From the NCBI GenBank assembly GCA_022788085.1, contig JALEWA010000020.1, forward strand, positions 1-42,320: a stretch of DNA of 42,320 bases. The letters run 5' to 3'. Of this stretch, positions 27,742 to 36,376 are shown in pieces. The translations under genes and the position numbers were made by a program. Position 1 is the stretch's first letter; every line of letters starts with the position of its first letter. This stretch comes from Lachnospiraceae bacterium (GTDB lineage: Bacteria > Bacillota > Clostridia > Lachnospirales > Lachnospiraceae). The notes beneath the pieces are model-generated. The model was not told the DNA's origin and made no database searches. It saw only the letters and a program-made list of their open reading frames with translations.

Positions 27742-27772
27742 TTTTCGACACATTTTCAGGTTATAGTAATAT
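27742..27772 (+). promoter_or_regulatory. Candidate promoter with reverse 0A-like box, upstream of a putative small RNA
   Basis: TCGACA (27745-27750) and TAATAT (27767-27772), 16 bases apart, form a plausible promoter. Overlapping the -35, TTTTCGACA (27742-27750) reads TGTCGAAAA on the minus strand, a full core match to the Spo0A box. ACACATTTTC is repeated at 27737-27746 and 27748-27757, one helical turn apart. Confidence 0.4.
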
Positions 27773-27775
27773 ACA

Positions 27776-27847
27776 GATAGTTGAAACACTCACTATCTCC
27801 CCCCTCATAAGAAATATAGCAAAGGCCCGGCGTAATGCCGGGCTTTT
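27776..27847 (+). ncRNA. Candidate small RNA with C-rich loop (recJ-murE gap)
   Basis: About 70 bases between a predicted promoter and a clear terminator, with no reading frame of note. The 5' part can fold into a small stem, GATAGT (27776-27781) with ACTATC (27792-27797). This is followed by an apparently unpaired CTCCCCCCTC (27797-27806) and then an AT-rich stretch leading into the terminator. C-rich single-stranded stretches that pair with ribosome sites are typical of several Firmicutes small RNAs (the RsaE/FsrA type). I know no family that this matches, and expression is inferred only. Confidence 0.35.
27821..27847 (+). terminator. Rho-independent terminator in the recJ-murE gap
   Basis: GCCCGGC (27825-27831), loop GTAAT, GCCGGGC (27837-27843) and TTTT. 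The stem extends through AAAG and CTTTT to about 11 bp. It ends recJ transcripts and, if real, the small RNA before it. Confidence 0.9.
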
Positions 27848-27854
27848 GCACGTC

Positions 27855-27883
27855 TTGAAAATAAAAAACGTATATGGTATTCT
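27855..27883 (+). promoter_or_regulatory. Predicted SigA-type promoter of the murE-priA run
   Basis: TTGAAA (27855-27860) and TATTCT (27878-27883) are separated by 17 bases, just after the terminator and about 58 bases before the murE start. It probably drives the long downstream series of rightward genes. Confidence 0.6.
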
Positions 27884-27940
27884 TTAGGGTAGGGTTCATA
27901 GACTATATTGATAATGTCATTTAAGAATGGAGCATGCGGT

Positions 27941-29416
27941 ATGTTAAAGTGTAGTGATTTATTAAAAGAACTTGAGTATGAATGTATCAGAGGCAGTATT
28001 GACGTAGAGATATCTGAGATTGTAAATGATTCCAGAAAGGTTACGGAGGACTGTCTTTTTCTATGTATAGAGGGACCAAACTTTGATGCACACACAGTTG
28101 CTGCAGACGTGGTAGAGGCGGGTGCAACCGTTTTGGTAATCAGTAAGGAGGTATCTATACCTGAGGATGCAGATGTTACTTTGATTAAGGTAAAGGATAC
28201 CAGATATGCCATGGCTTTTATTGCAGCAGCTTATTACGGAAATCCTGCTGACAGTATGAAGATTATTGGTGTAACAGGTACAAAAGGCAAGACGACGACA
28301 ACATATCTTGTAAAAGATATTCTGGAAAATGCAGGGCATAAGGTAGGTCTTGTTGGAACCATAGAAACCATTATTGGAGATAAAAGAATTCCGGCATGTA
28401 ATACAACACCGGAATCCTTAGTATTGCAGCAATATTTCAAGCAGATGAAGGAAGCGGGCTGTGATACTGTTGTTATGGAGGTATCTTCGCAAGGATTGAT
28501 GATGCATAGGACACAGGGATTCCTTTTCGACTATGGCATCTTTACCAATATGGAGCCGGATCATATTGGACCAAATGAGCACGCTTCCTTTGAAGAATAC
28601 ATGGCATGTAAGGGAATGCTTTTCAAGCAATGTAAAGTAGGTATTGTAAACTGTGATGACAAGCACTGGAAGACGGTTTTAGAGGGGCATACCTGCCAGC
28701 TTGAGACATATGGCTTTAGCGAAGAAGCTGATTTAAGAGCAAGTGATTTAAAGCTGATAACAGGAGCAGGCTATCTTGGTATTGACTTTAAAGTGTCAGG
28801 CTTACTGAATATGGAGGTCGTGGCAGACTTACCCGGTAAGTTCAGTGCCTATAATGCATTGACGGCTCTTGCAATCTGCAGGCATTTTGATGTAAAGGAA
28901 GAGGATATTAAAAAGGCGCTGCTTCGTGCAAAGGTTAAGGGAAGAATTGAAATGGTAAAGGTTGCTGACAACTTTACCTTAATGATTGATTATGCCCATA
29001 ATGCCATGGCGTTAGAGAGTCTTTTGACTACCTTAAGGGAATATAATCCAAACAGATTAGTATGCCTGTTTGGCTGTGGCGGCAATCGCTCCAAGCTTAG
29101 AAGATATGAGATGGGAGAGGTCAGTGGAAAGCTTGCAGACCTTACCATCATTACCTCAGATAACCCAAGATTTGAGGAACCACAGGATATTATCAATGAC
29201 ATCAAAGTGGGAATTGATAAGACATCCGGTAGTTATGTAGAGATATGCGACAGGAAGGAAGCTATCCGTTATGCAATTACACATGGTGGGGATGGTGATA
29301 TCATAGTTCTTGCAGGAAAAGGACATGAGGATTACCAGGAAATCAAGGGTGTGAAATATCCGATGGATGAAAGAGTGCTGATTCAGGAGATTTTGGAGGA
29401 GCTGAAAGAAAAATAG
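27941..29416 (+). CDS. murE: UDP-MurNAc-tripeptide synthetase (meso-diaminopimelate adding)
   Basis: Cytoplasmic Mur ligase adding the third stem-peptide residue. It is 491 residues from an ATG with GGAG eight bases upstream; an in-frame ATG at 27908 lacks one. The ATP loop is GVTGTKGKTTTTYLVKDIL, followed by CNTTPESL, EVSSQGLMMHRTQG and NMEPDHIG, with MIDYAHNAMALESLL and CGGNRSKLRRYEMG in the C-terminal domain. The motif DNPR in TSDNPRFEEP is the mark of enzymes that add meso-diaminopimelate, as opposed to lysine. It is displaced from the dcw cluster and instead sits four bases ahead of priA, a position often held by other genes in Firmicutes. Confidence 0.96.
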   Translation: MLKCSDLLKELEYECIRGSIDVEISEIVNDSRKVTEDCLFLCIEGPNFDAHTVAADVVEAGATVLVISKEVSIPEDADVTLIKVKDTRYAMAFIAAAYYGNPADSMKIIGVTGTKGKTTTTYLVKDILENAGHKVGLVGTIETIIGDKRIPACNTTPESLVLQQYFKQMKEAGCDTVVMEVSSQGLMMHRTQGFLFDYGIFTNMEPDHIGPNEHASFEEYMACKGMLFKQCKVGIVNCDDKHWKTVLEGHTCQLETYGFSEEADLRASDLKLITGAGYLGIDFKVSGLLNMEVVADLPGKFSAYNALTALAICRHFDVKEEDIKKALLRAKVKGRIEMVKVADNFTLMIDYAHNAMALESLLTTLREYNPNRLVCLFGCGGNRSKLRRYEMGEVSGKLADLTIITSDNPRFEEPQDIINDIKVGIDKTSGSYVEICDRKEAIRYAITHGGDGDIIVLAGKGHEDYQEIKGVKYPMDERVLIQEILEELKEK

Positions 29417-29419
29417 AGG

Positions 29420-31666
29420 ATGAAGGGCATATTTGCTAATATTATTGTAGATATATCACATGAGAAGGTTGACCGCCCTTTTCAATATCGGGTTCCGGAT
29501 GAACTGATAGGGAAGCTTGCGGTAGGAATGTCGGTAATGATTCCGTTTGGAAAGGGAAACAAGCTGATTAAGGGATATATTATGGAATTGACCGATATAC
29601 CGGAATATGAAGTGTCAAAATTAAAATACGTAGATTCCATGGTAGAAGGGGGAGTCAGTGCACAAGCTGACTCCATCCGGCTAGCATGGTGGATAAAAGA
29701 ACATTACGGCTCTACTATGATTGCTGCGTTAAAGACGGTGCTTCCGGTAAAACAGAAAATGAAACAGGTAGTAAAGAAAGCAATCTGTTGCCTTGTAGAC
29801 TCTGATACTGCTTTTGCAAAAAGCGAGGAATTTGAGAAAAAGCACCAGACAGCAAAGGCAAGGCTTATGAGGGAGCTGGCAGAACAACCGTTGCTGCCGC
29901 AATTGCTGGTTACGGGGAAATTAAACGTAACGACACAGACAATCCGCTCCTTAGAGCAGGCAGGCCTAATAAAAATCACAGAGGAAAATGTCTATCGGAA
30001 TGCACTGCCAAATACCACAGACCATCATTGGAAGGCTATAGGAAAAAAGCAGCTTTCCCATGAACAGCAGGCAGTTGCTGATGCTATTATAGGAGACTTC
30101 AGACTTGGAGTAAGGGATACTTATTTGCTTCGGGGTGTTACAGGAAGCGGTAAGACGGAAGTCTATATGGAGCTGATCGAGCAGATGATTGCAGAAGGGA
30201 AGCAGGCAATTGTTCTGATTCCGGAGATTGCATTGACGTATCAGACCTTGCTTCGATTCTATCAGCGATTTGGAGACAGAGTATCGGTTATGAACTCCAA
30301 GCTATCTCCCGGAGAAAGGTCTGACCAGTTTGAAAGAGCCTCCAAGGGAGAAATCGATATTATGATTGGACCGCGTTCTGCCTTGTTCACACCATTTACA
30401 AGACTGGGACTTATCATCATAGATGAAGAGCATGAAGCAAGCTATAAAAGCGAAACCATGCCAAAATACCATGCCAGAGAGGTCGCACAGGAAATCTGCC
30501 GTATGAAATCGGCAAGCCTTTTGCTTGGTTCAGCAACACCATCGCTTGAGTCCTATTATCTTGCAAAGGAAAACAAAATAAAACTGTTTTACTTAAATAA
30601 CAGGCTGGCGGGAGGCGAGCTGCCTTTTGTGCATATTGTGGACTTGCGAGAGGAGCTAAAGCAGGGAAATCGTTCGATATTAAGCAGAAAGCTAAAGGAA
30701 CTTCTTGAAGACAGGCTTGAAAAGAAGCAGCAAAGTATGCTTTTTCTAAACAGGCGGGGGTTTGCAGGTTTTGTATCCTGCAGGGCGTGTGGACATGTGA
30801 TGAAGTGCCCACACTGTGATGTTTCTCTTTCAGAGCATCGAAACGGCAAGCTGGTATGTCACTATTGCGGTTTTGAAATGCCACAGGTTACTAAGTGCCC
30901 TCAATGTGGTTCTAAATATATTCTTGGTTTCCGTGCGGGAACACAGCAGATAGAAGAAATGCTTCTTAAGGAGTTCCCAAAAGCAAGGGTACTTCGTATG
31001 GATGCTGATACAACGAAAAGTAAGGATAGCTATGAGAAGATTCTTTCACAGTTTGCCAATGAAGAAGCTGATATATTGGTAGGAACGCAGATGATCGTGA
31101 AGGGACATGATTTCCCAAAGGTTACGCTTGTTGGTGTGATAGCTGCAGATATGTCACTTCATGTAGGAGATTACAGGGCAGCAGAGCGTACCTTCCAGCT
31201 TTTGACACAGGCAGCCGGAAGAGCCGGAAGAAGTACACTTCCGGGTGAAGTGGTGATTCAGACTTATCAGCCTGATCATTATGCAGTCGTTCATGCAGCG
31301 AATCAGGATTATGAAGGTTTTTATGAAGAAGAAATATCCTATCGTGACTTAATGATGTATCCACCGGTTGCAAACATGATGGCAATTCTGGTATTATCAA
31401 ATGATGAGCTTACAGGCACCTGCCATGCAAATGAGCTTGCAGATGCCATTAAGAGCAGCTTTGCAAAGGAACGGCCTTATGTGATAGGACCGGCATCCGC
31501 ATCGATTGGGAAGATCAATGATATTTATCGAAATGTAATCTATATAAAGCATAGGGATTATCATGTTTTGGTCAGAATTAAGGATGAGATGGAAGCAATG
31601 ATTGCAGAGAAGGAATGGAATACGGATACGGTACAATTTGATTTCAATCCTATGAGTGCATATTAA
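29420..31666 (+). CDS. priA: Primosomal replication-restart helicase PriA
   Basis: 3'-to-5' DNA helicase that recognises stalled forks and reloads the replisome. The 748 residues have the usual order: an N-terminal DNA-binding domain (FANIIVDISHEKVDRPFQYRVP), the Walker A motif GVTGSGKTEVY, DEEH as Walker B, and SATPSLESYYLAKE. Next comes the zinc-binding insert with paired cysteines (CRACGHVMKCPHCDVSL, CHYCGFEMPQVTKCPQCGS) that is typical of PriA. Last are the helicase motifs VGTQMIVKGHDFPKVTLVGV and QLLTQAAGRAGRS. GAGG lies close to the ATG. It is separated from murE by three bases and followed by def. Confidence 0.97.
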   Translation: MKGIFANIIVDISHEKVDRPFQYRVPDELIGKLAVGMSVMIPFGKGNKLIKGYIMELTDIPEYEVSKLKYVDSMVEGGVSAQADSIRLAWWIKEHYGSTMIAALKTVLPVKQKMKQVVKKAICCLVDSDTAFAKSEEFEKKHQTAKARLMRELAEQPLLPQLLVTGKLNVTTQTIRSLEQAGLIKITEENVYRNALPNTTDHHWKAIGKKQLSHEQQAVADAIIGDFRLGVRDTYLLRGVTGSGKTEVYMELIEQMIAEGKQAIVLIPEIALTYQTLLRFYQRFGDRVSVMNSKLSPGERSDQFERASKGEIDIMIGPRSALFTPFTRLGLIIIDEEHEASYKSETMPKYHAREVAQEICRMKSASLLLGSATPSLESYYLAKENKIKLFYLNNRLAGGELPFVHIVDLREELKQGNRSILSRKLKELLEDRLEKKQQSMLFLNRRGFAGFVSCRACGHVMKCPHCDVSLSEHRNGKLVCHYCGFEMPQVTKCPQCGSKYILGFRAGTQQIEEMLLKEFPKARVLRMDADTTKSKDSYEKILSQFANEEADILVGTQMIVKGHDFPKVTLVGVIAADMSLHVGDYRAAERTFQLLTQAAGRAGRSTLPGEVVIQTYQPDHYAVVHAANQDYEGFYEEEISYRDLMMYPPVANMMAILVLSNDELTGTCHANELADAIKSSFAKERPYVIGPASASIGKINDIYRNVIYIKHRDYHVLVRIKDEMEAMIAEKEWNTDTVQFDFNPMSAY

Positions 31667-31698
31667 TATTAAAAATAAGAGAATAAGAGGTAAGAAAA

Positions 31699-32190
31699 AT
31701 GGCAATTAGAACAATTAGAGAATTTGGAGATCCGGTGTTAAATAAGGTTTCAAAAGAGGTAAAGGAGATTACTCCAAGAATTCAGGATTTGATTGATGAT
31801 ATGTTTGAAACCATGTATGATGCATGTGGCGTAGGACTTGCAGCACCACAGGTAGGCATTTTAAAAAGAATCGTGGTTATAGATACTACAGGTGAAGATC
31901 CGATTCTTCTGATTAATCCGCGTATTGTAGAAACATCAGGTGAGCAGACCGGAAATGAGGGGTGCTTAAGCCTTCCGGGAAAATCAGGCGTTGTAACAAG
32001 ACCAAATTATGTAAAGGTTGTAGCACAGAATGAAAATATGGAAACAATTGAATTAGAAGGAACAGAGCTGCTTGCAAGAGCATTCTGCCATGAGATCGAG
32101 CATCTGGATGGTCATTTGTATACAGAAAAGGTCGAAGGAGAATTGGTTGATACGCTTCCTTTTGATGAAGATGAAGAGGATTACGAGTAA
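31699..32190 (+). CDS. def: Peptide deformylase
   Basis: Metalloenzyme that removes the formyl group from the starting methionine of new proteins at the ribosome exit. It has 163 residues. All three signature motifs are intact: GVGLAAPQVGI (GxGxAAxQ), EGCLSLPG (with the metal-binding cysteine) and FCHEIEHLDGHLY (HExxH). The C-terminus is short and acidic (FDEDEEDYE). AAGAGGTAAG precedes the ATG. Its neighbour fmt adds the formyl group that this enzyme removes, a conserved pair. Confidence 0.97.
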   Translation: MAIRTIREFGDPVLNKVSKEVKEITPRIQDLIDDMFETMYDACGVGLAAPQVGILKRIVVIDTTGEDPILLINPRIVETSGEQTGNEGCLSLPGKSGVVTRPNYVKVVAQNENMETIELEGTELLARAFCHEIEHLDGHLYTEKVEGELVDTLPFDEDEEDYE

Positions 32191-32263
32191 CTGGTCAGTA
32201 CAGCATAAAACACTTGCTGTTTTATACGTAAGAACATGATTACGAAGAATAAAGAGGTAGATA

Positions 32264-33199
32264 ATGAAAGTAGTATTTATGGGAACGCCTGATTTCGCGG
32301 CAGGTGCATTAGAAGCAATTATTCAGGCAGGACATGAGGTTACAGCAGTTGTAACACAACCGGATAAACCAAAGGGAAGAAGTGGACAGATGCAGTTTCC
32401 ACCGGTAAAGGAATGCGCAGTAAAGTATGGTATTCCTGTATTTCAGCCGGTGAAGATTAAAGAGCCGGAAGCAGTCGAAAAGCTTCGCCAATTTGAGGCA
32501 GATATTTTTGTGGTTGCTGCTTTTGGACAGATTGTATCAAAGGAAATTCTGGATATGCCCCGATTTGGCTGCGTGAATATTCATGCATCTTTGTTGCCAA
32601 AATATAGAGGAGCAGCACCGATTCAGTGGGCTATCATAAACGGTGAACAGGAAACAGGAGTTACCATCCAGCAAATGAACGAAGGAATTGATACAGGTGA
32701 TATTCTGACGAAGGTGGTTGTTCCAATTGATAGAAAAGAAACAGCAGAATCCTTATTTGATAAATTGGAAGAGGCAGGAGCACACTTAATCGTGGAAACA
32801 CTTACGAAGCTGGAAAAGGGCGAGATTACTCCTACCCCACAGGATGATTCGCAATCCAGTTATGTAAAAATGATAAAGAAATCCTTTGGCAGGATTGATT
32901 GGAGTATGGATGCTGTTTCTATCGAAAGGCTTGTCAGAGGCTTAAATTCATGGCCAAGCGCTTATACATTTTTCGGTGGAAAGAGCCTTAAGCTTTGGAA
33001 CTGTGATGTACTGGAAGAATCCTGCCGGGAAACACCCGGAACAATTGTTAGAGTTAACAGGGACTCTATCGATGTTGCAACAGGAAAAGGAGTTCTAAGA
33101 ATCTTAGAGCTCCAGCTTGAAGGGAAAAAGAGAATGGATACCAGATCCTTCCTGCTGGGTAATGCATGGAAGGCTGGTATGCTTTTAGGTGAGGCATAG
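32264..33199 (+). CDS. fmt: Methionyl-tRNA formyltransferase
   Basis: Formylates initiator Met-tRNA using 10-formyltetrahydrofolate. It is 311 residues, the normal length. The N-terminal Rossmann domain starts VVFMGTPDFAAGALEAI. The folate-site signature NIHASLLPKYRGAAPIQWAIINGEQETG includes the catalytic Asn and His, followed by the Asp in MNEGIDTGDIL. The C-terminal OB-type tRNA-binding domain has VRGLNSWPSAYTFF. AGAGGTAGATA precedes the ATG. The 73-base gap after def holds a weak AT-rich 8-bp hairpin (32205-32225) of no clear meaning. Confidence 0.97.
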   Translation: MKVVFMGTPDFAAGALEAIIQAGHEVTAVVTQPDKPKGRSGQMQFPPVKECAVKYGIPVFQPVKIKEPEAVEKLRQFEADIFVVAAFGQIVSKEILDMPRFGCVNIHASLLPKYRGAAPIQWAIINGEQETGVTIQQMNEGIDTGDILTKVVVPIDRKETAESLFDKLEEAGAHLIVETLTKLEKGEITPTPQDDSQSSYVKMIKKSFGRIDWSMDAVSIERLVRGLNSWPSAYTFFGGKSLKLWNCDVLEESCRETPGTIVRVNRDSIDVATGKGVLRILELQLEGKKRMDTRSFLLGNAWKAGMLLGEA

Positions 33200-33238
33200 G
33201 TCAGCGTTTGTTTAAAACTGACAGAAAGGAGAAATAAC

Positions 33239-33937
33239 ATGCCATTTTATTATTATTATGATCCAACATATATCTTAGTTATTATTGGTGCTATTTTATC
33301 TATCATAGCATCTTCCATGGTTCAGTCTACCTACAGTAAGTATTCGAAAGTAAGAAGTATGTCAGGTATGACAGGAGCACAGGTAGCAGAGATGATTTTG
33401 AAGAATAAAGGAATATATGATGTCAGAGTGGAGCGTGTGAGTGGTAATCTGACCGATCATTATAATCCTAAGACAAAGGTTGTAAATCTGTCTGACAGCG
33501 TATACAATTCCCAATCGGTTGCAGCACTTGGTGTTGCAGCGCATGAGTGTGGTCATGTGATTCAGCATCATGAAAATTATGTTCCATTAAGTATCAGAAG
33601 TATGCTTGTCCCTGCTGCTAATATCGGTTCGAAGGCAGGAATCCCAATCATTCTTCTTGGTATCCTTTTAGGTTATAATACAGTTCTGGTACAGATTGGA
33701 ATCTGGGTGTTTGCACTTGCTGTATTGTTTCAGGTTGTAACTTTACCGGTAGAATTCAATGCTTCCAGACGTGCACTGGTATGCCTGGAGGAATATGGTA
33801 TCGTGACGAGGGATGAAAAGAGCAAAAGTGCCAAGGTATTACGTGCCGCTGCATTTACTTATGTAGCTGCTGCAGCCGCTGCTATTCTTCAGTTATTGCG
33901 TTTGATTATGCTATTTGGCAGAAGGGATAATGATTAA
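33239..33937 (+). CDS. Membrane zinc metallopeptidase (YugP/Peptidase_Zn_2 family)
   Basis: Integral membrane protease-like protein of 232 residues. The start, MPFYYYYDPTYILVIIGAILS, runs straight into a membrane segment. The metal site is HECGHVIQHH (HExxH type), near residue 100. Two further hydrophobic segments follow at about residues 130-175 and a last one near 205-225 (AAAFTYVAAAAAAILQLLRL). FNASRRAL between them may supply another conserved residue. The family is widespread in Firmicutes and often lies in this fmt-rsmB interval, but its substrate is unknown. GAAAGGAG precedes the ATG. A short inverted repeat (GTCAG/CTGAC, 33200-33222) lies just upstream. Confidence 0.9.
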   Translation: MPFYYYYDPTYILVIIGAILSIIASSMVQSTYSKYSKVRSMSGMTGAQVAEMILKNKGIYDVRVERVSGNLTDHYNPKTKVVNLSDSVYNSQSVAALGVAAHECGHVIQHHENYVPLSIRSMLVPAANIGSKAGIPIILLGILLGYNTVLVQIGIWVFALAVLFQVVTLPVEFNASRRALVCLEEYGIVTRDEKSKSAKVLRAAAFTYVAAAAAAILQLLRLIMLFGRRDND

Positions 33938-33939
33938 GG

Positions 33940-35313
33940 ATGAAACAGGAACAGGTGAATCTACGTCAACTGGTCATGGACATGCTTCTTGCAGTTACCG
34001 TTTCCAATGAAAACAGGCCGCCGGAGTATAGTCATGTAATCATTCGTGATGTTTTAAATAAATATAATTATCTTTCCGGACAGGAAAAAGCATTTATGAA
34101 AAGGCTTTTCGAAGGAACGCTGGAGCGTATGATTGAGCTTGATTATTGCCTTGACCAGTATTCAAAGGTGAAGGTTCAGAAAATGAAGCCTGTAATACGT
34201 ACCATTATGAGAATGAGCGTCTATCAGATCCTCTATATGGACGCCGTACCGGATTCCGCAGCATGCAATGAAGCGGTAAAGCTTGCAGGAAAGAAAGGTT
34301 TTGCTACCTTAAAGGGCTTTGTCAACGGAGTATTGCGTACAATTGCAAGAAACAAAGATCAGATTCCATATCCGGATAAAGAAAAGGATTATGAACTGTA
34401 TCTATCCATAACCTATTCCATGCCTATGTGGATTGTAACCATGTGGATAAAGCAGCTTGGAAAGGAAAGAACGGAAGAAGTATTAAAAGGTCTGCTTATA
34501 GAGCATCCTGTAACCATAAGGGTTAGAGAGCAGGATGCAGCAAAACTGGAAAAGGCTTTGCAAAGTCAGGGAGGAATACTGGAAAAGCATCCGTATCTTC
34601 CTTATGCATACCGTATCTCCAAAACAGATGATATAAGCAGATTACCCGGATATGAGGATGGGGCTTTTGTGATTCAGGATGTAAGTTCCATGTTGGCAAT
34701 AGAAGCACTTGAAATGAAACAGGGGATGAAGATTCTTGATATCTGTGCGGCACCTGGCGGGAAATCCATGCTTGCAGCAGATAAGCTGCAGGGAACAGGC
34801 GAGGTTGAAGCAAGAGATATCTCCGAATATAAGGTTACTTTGATGCAGGAGAACTTTGAAAGATGCAATCTGCATAATGTAAAAGCAGTCTGCAAGGATG
34901 CTGTTGTCATGGATGAGAGCTGGATAGGGCAGGCGGATATCGTGATTGCCGATGTACCATGCTCAGGGCTTGGTGTGATTGGAAAGAAAAGAGATATAAA
35001 GTATAAAATGAATCCTGATGCGATAAAGGATATTATTGCATTGCAGGAACAGATTCTTGATAAAGCAGTTTCTTATGTGAAGCCATATGGTTTGCTGTTA
35101 TTCAGCACTTGTACCATTAACAAAGAAGAAAATGAGGCACATGCCGAGCTTTTACAGAATAAATATCATATGACACCAGTGTCATTAGATGATACATTGC
35201 CGGAAGTACTGCATTCAGAGACAACGAAGCAGGGTTATTTACAGCTCCTTCCGGGAATTCATGATACCGATGGTTTCTTTATCAGTGTATTCCAGAAAAA
35301 GGATAATGATTGA
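33940..35313 (+). CDS. rsmB: 16S rRNA (cytosine-967-C5) methyltransferase RsmB
   Basis: SAM-dependent enzyme that methylates one cytosine in 16S rRNA. It is 457 residues. The N-terminal ~140 residues form a NusB-like RNA-binding domain (YSHVIIRDVLNKYNYLSGQEKAFMKRLFEGT). The catalytic domain has the SAM motif ILDICAAPGGKSMLAADKL, ADVPCSGLGVIGKKRDI with the PC motif cysteine, and LLFSTCTINKEEN with the second catalytic cysteine. It starts three bases after the preceding stop and overlaps or abuts rlmN at its end, so the genes are probably translated in a coupled way. Confidence 0.96.
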   Translation: MKQEQVNLRQLVMDMLLAVTVSNENRPPEYSHVIIRDVLNKYNYLSGQEKAFMKRLFEGTLERMIELDYCLDQYSKVKVQKMKPVIRTIMRMSVYQILYMDAVPDSAACNEAVKLAGKKGFATLKGFVNGVLRTIARNKDQIPYPDKEKDYELYLSITYSMPMWIVTMWIKQLGKERTEEVLKGLLIEHPVTIRVREQDAAKLEKALQSQGGILEKHPYLPYAYRISKTDDISRLPGYEDGAFVIQDVSSMLAIEALEMKQGMKILDICAAPGGKSMLAADKLQGTGEVEARDISEYKVTLMQENFERCNLHNVKAVCKDAVVMDESWIGQADIVIADVPCSGLGVIGKKRDIKYKMNPDAIKDIIALQEQILDKAVSYVKPYGLLLFSTCTINKEENEAHAELLQNKYHMTPVSLDDTLPEVLHSETTKQGYLQLLPGIHDTDGFFISVFQKKDND

Positions 35314-35315
35314 AC

Positions 35316-36356
35316 ATGAAAGATATAAAGTCACTTACGTTACCACAATTGAAGGAAGAGATGGAAGCACTTGGGGAAAAGGGTTTTCGCGCAAAACAGC
35401 TTTATGAATGGATGCACGTCAAGCTTGCAAGAGGCTATGAGGAAATGACGAACATTCCAAAGAGCTTAATTGCCAAATGTCAGGAGAATTTTACCTATAC
35501 TTCCATAAAAGAAGTCATGGTTCAGACATCTGCCATCGATGGAACCAGGAAGTTCTTATTTGAGCTTGCAGACGGAAATTTAGTAGAGAGTGTATGGATG
35601 AAGTATCATCATGGAAATTCTGTTTGTATTTCTTCACAGGTAGGATGCAGAATGGGATGCCGGTTTTGCGCTTCTACACTTGATGGATTAGAACGTTCTC
35701 TTTTGCCGGGAGAAATGTTAGACCAGATTTATGCCATTACATTAGCTACGGGAGAAAGAGTATCAAATGTTGTTGTCATGGGAACAGGTGAGCCGCTGGA
35801 TAACTATGATAACTTATTACAATTCATTAAAATGCTTTCTGATGAGAATGGACTGAATATCAGTCAGAGAAATATTACTGTCTCTACCTGTGGCATCGTG
35901 GAGAATATGCGCCGCCTGGCAGATGAAAAGCTTCAAATCACACTGGCATTGTCATTACATGGCTCAACACAGGAGAAGAGAGCAGAGCTTATGCCGATTG
36001 CAAACAAATACCATATTCAGGAAGTTATTGATGCCTGCCGCTATTATTTTGAACAGACAGGACGGAGAATAACCTTTGAGTATAGCCTTGTAGGAGGTGT
36101 AAACGATACGAATGAGGACGCAGAGAATCTCTGCAGACTTGTTGAGGATTTGAATTGCCACATCAATCTGATTCCGGTAAATCCTATCAAAGAGAGGAAT
36201 TATATCGAATCGGAACGTCGTGACATTCTGAATTTTCAAAATAAACTTGAAAAAAAACATATTAATGTTACAATACGTAGAGAGATGGGGAGAGACATAG
36301 ATGGTGCCTGCGGACAGCTTCGTAGGAGAATCTCTGCAAATAAAAGCACAAATTAG
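35316..36356 (+). CDS. rlmN: Dual-specificity RNA methyltransferase RlmN
   Basis: Radical-SAM enzyme that adds a C2 methyl group to an adenine in 23S rRNA and in some tRNAs. It is 346 residues from ATG 35316; a TTG at 35310, closer to AAGGA, would overlap the rsmB stop and add two residues. The cluster motif CRMGCRFCAS is intact, with upstream GNSVCISSQVG. GTGEPLDNYDNL follows, then ITVSTCGIVENMRRLAD and LALSLHGSTQEKR. A C-terminal cysteine in GRDIDGACGQLRRR is consistent with the methyl-carrying residue of the family. Confidence 0.96.
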   Translation: MKDIKSLTLPQLKEEMEALGEKGFRAKQLYEWMHVKLARGYEEMTNIPKSLIAKCQENFTYTSIKEVMVQTSAIDGTRKFLFELADGNLVESVWMKYHHGNSVCISSQVGCRMGCRFCASTLDGLERSLLPGEMLDQIYAITLATGERVSNVVVMGTGEPLDNYDNLLQFIKMLSDENGLNISQRNITVSTCGIVENMRRLADEKLQITLALSLHGSTQEKRAELMPIANKYHIQEVIDACRYYFEQTGRRITFEYSLVGGVNDTNEDAENLCRLVEDLNCHINLIPVNPIKERNYIESERRDILNFQNKLEKKHINVTIRREMGRDIDGACGQLRRRISANKSTN

Positions 36357-36376
36357 AAGGATTGGAGGAAGACCAG

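Noticed and set aside
32205-32225. AT-rich hairpin between def and fmt
   Set aside because: Eight A-T-rich base pairs with a five-base loop; too weak and too easily found by chance to call a terminator.
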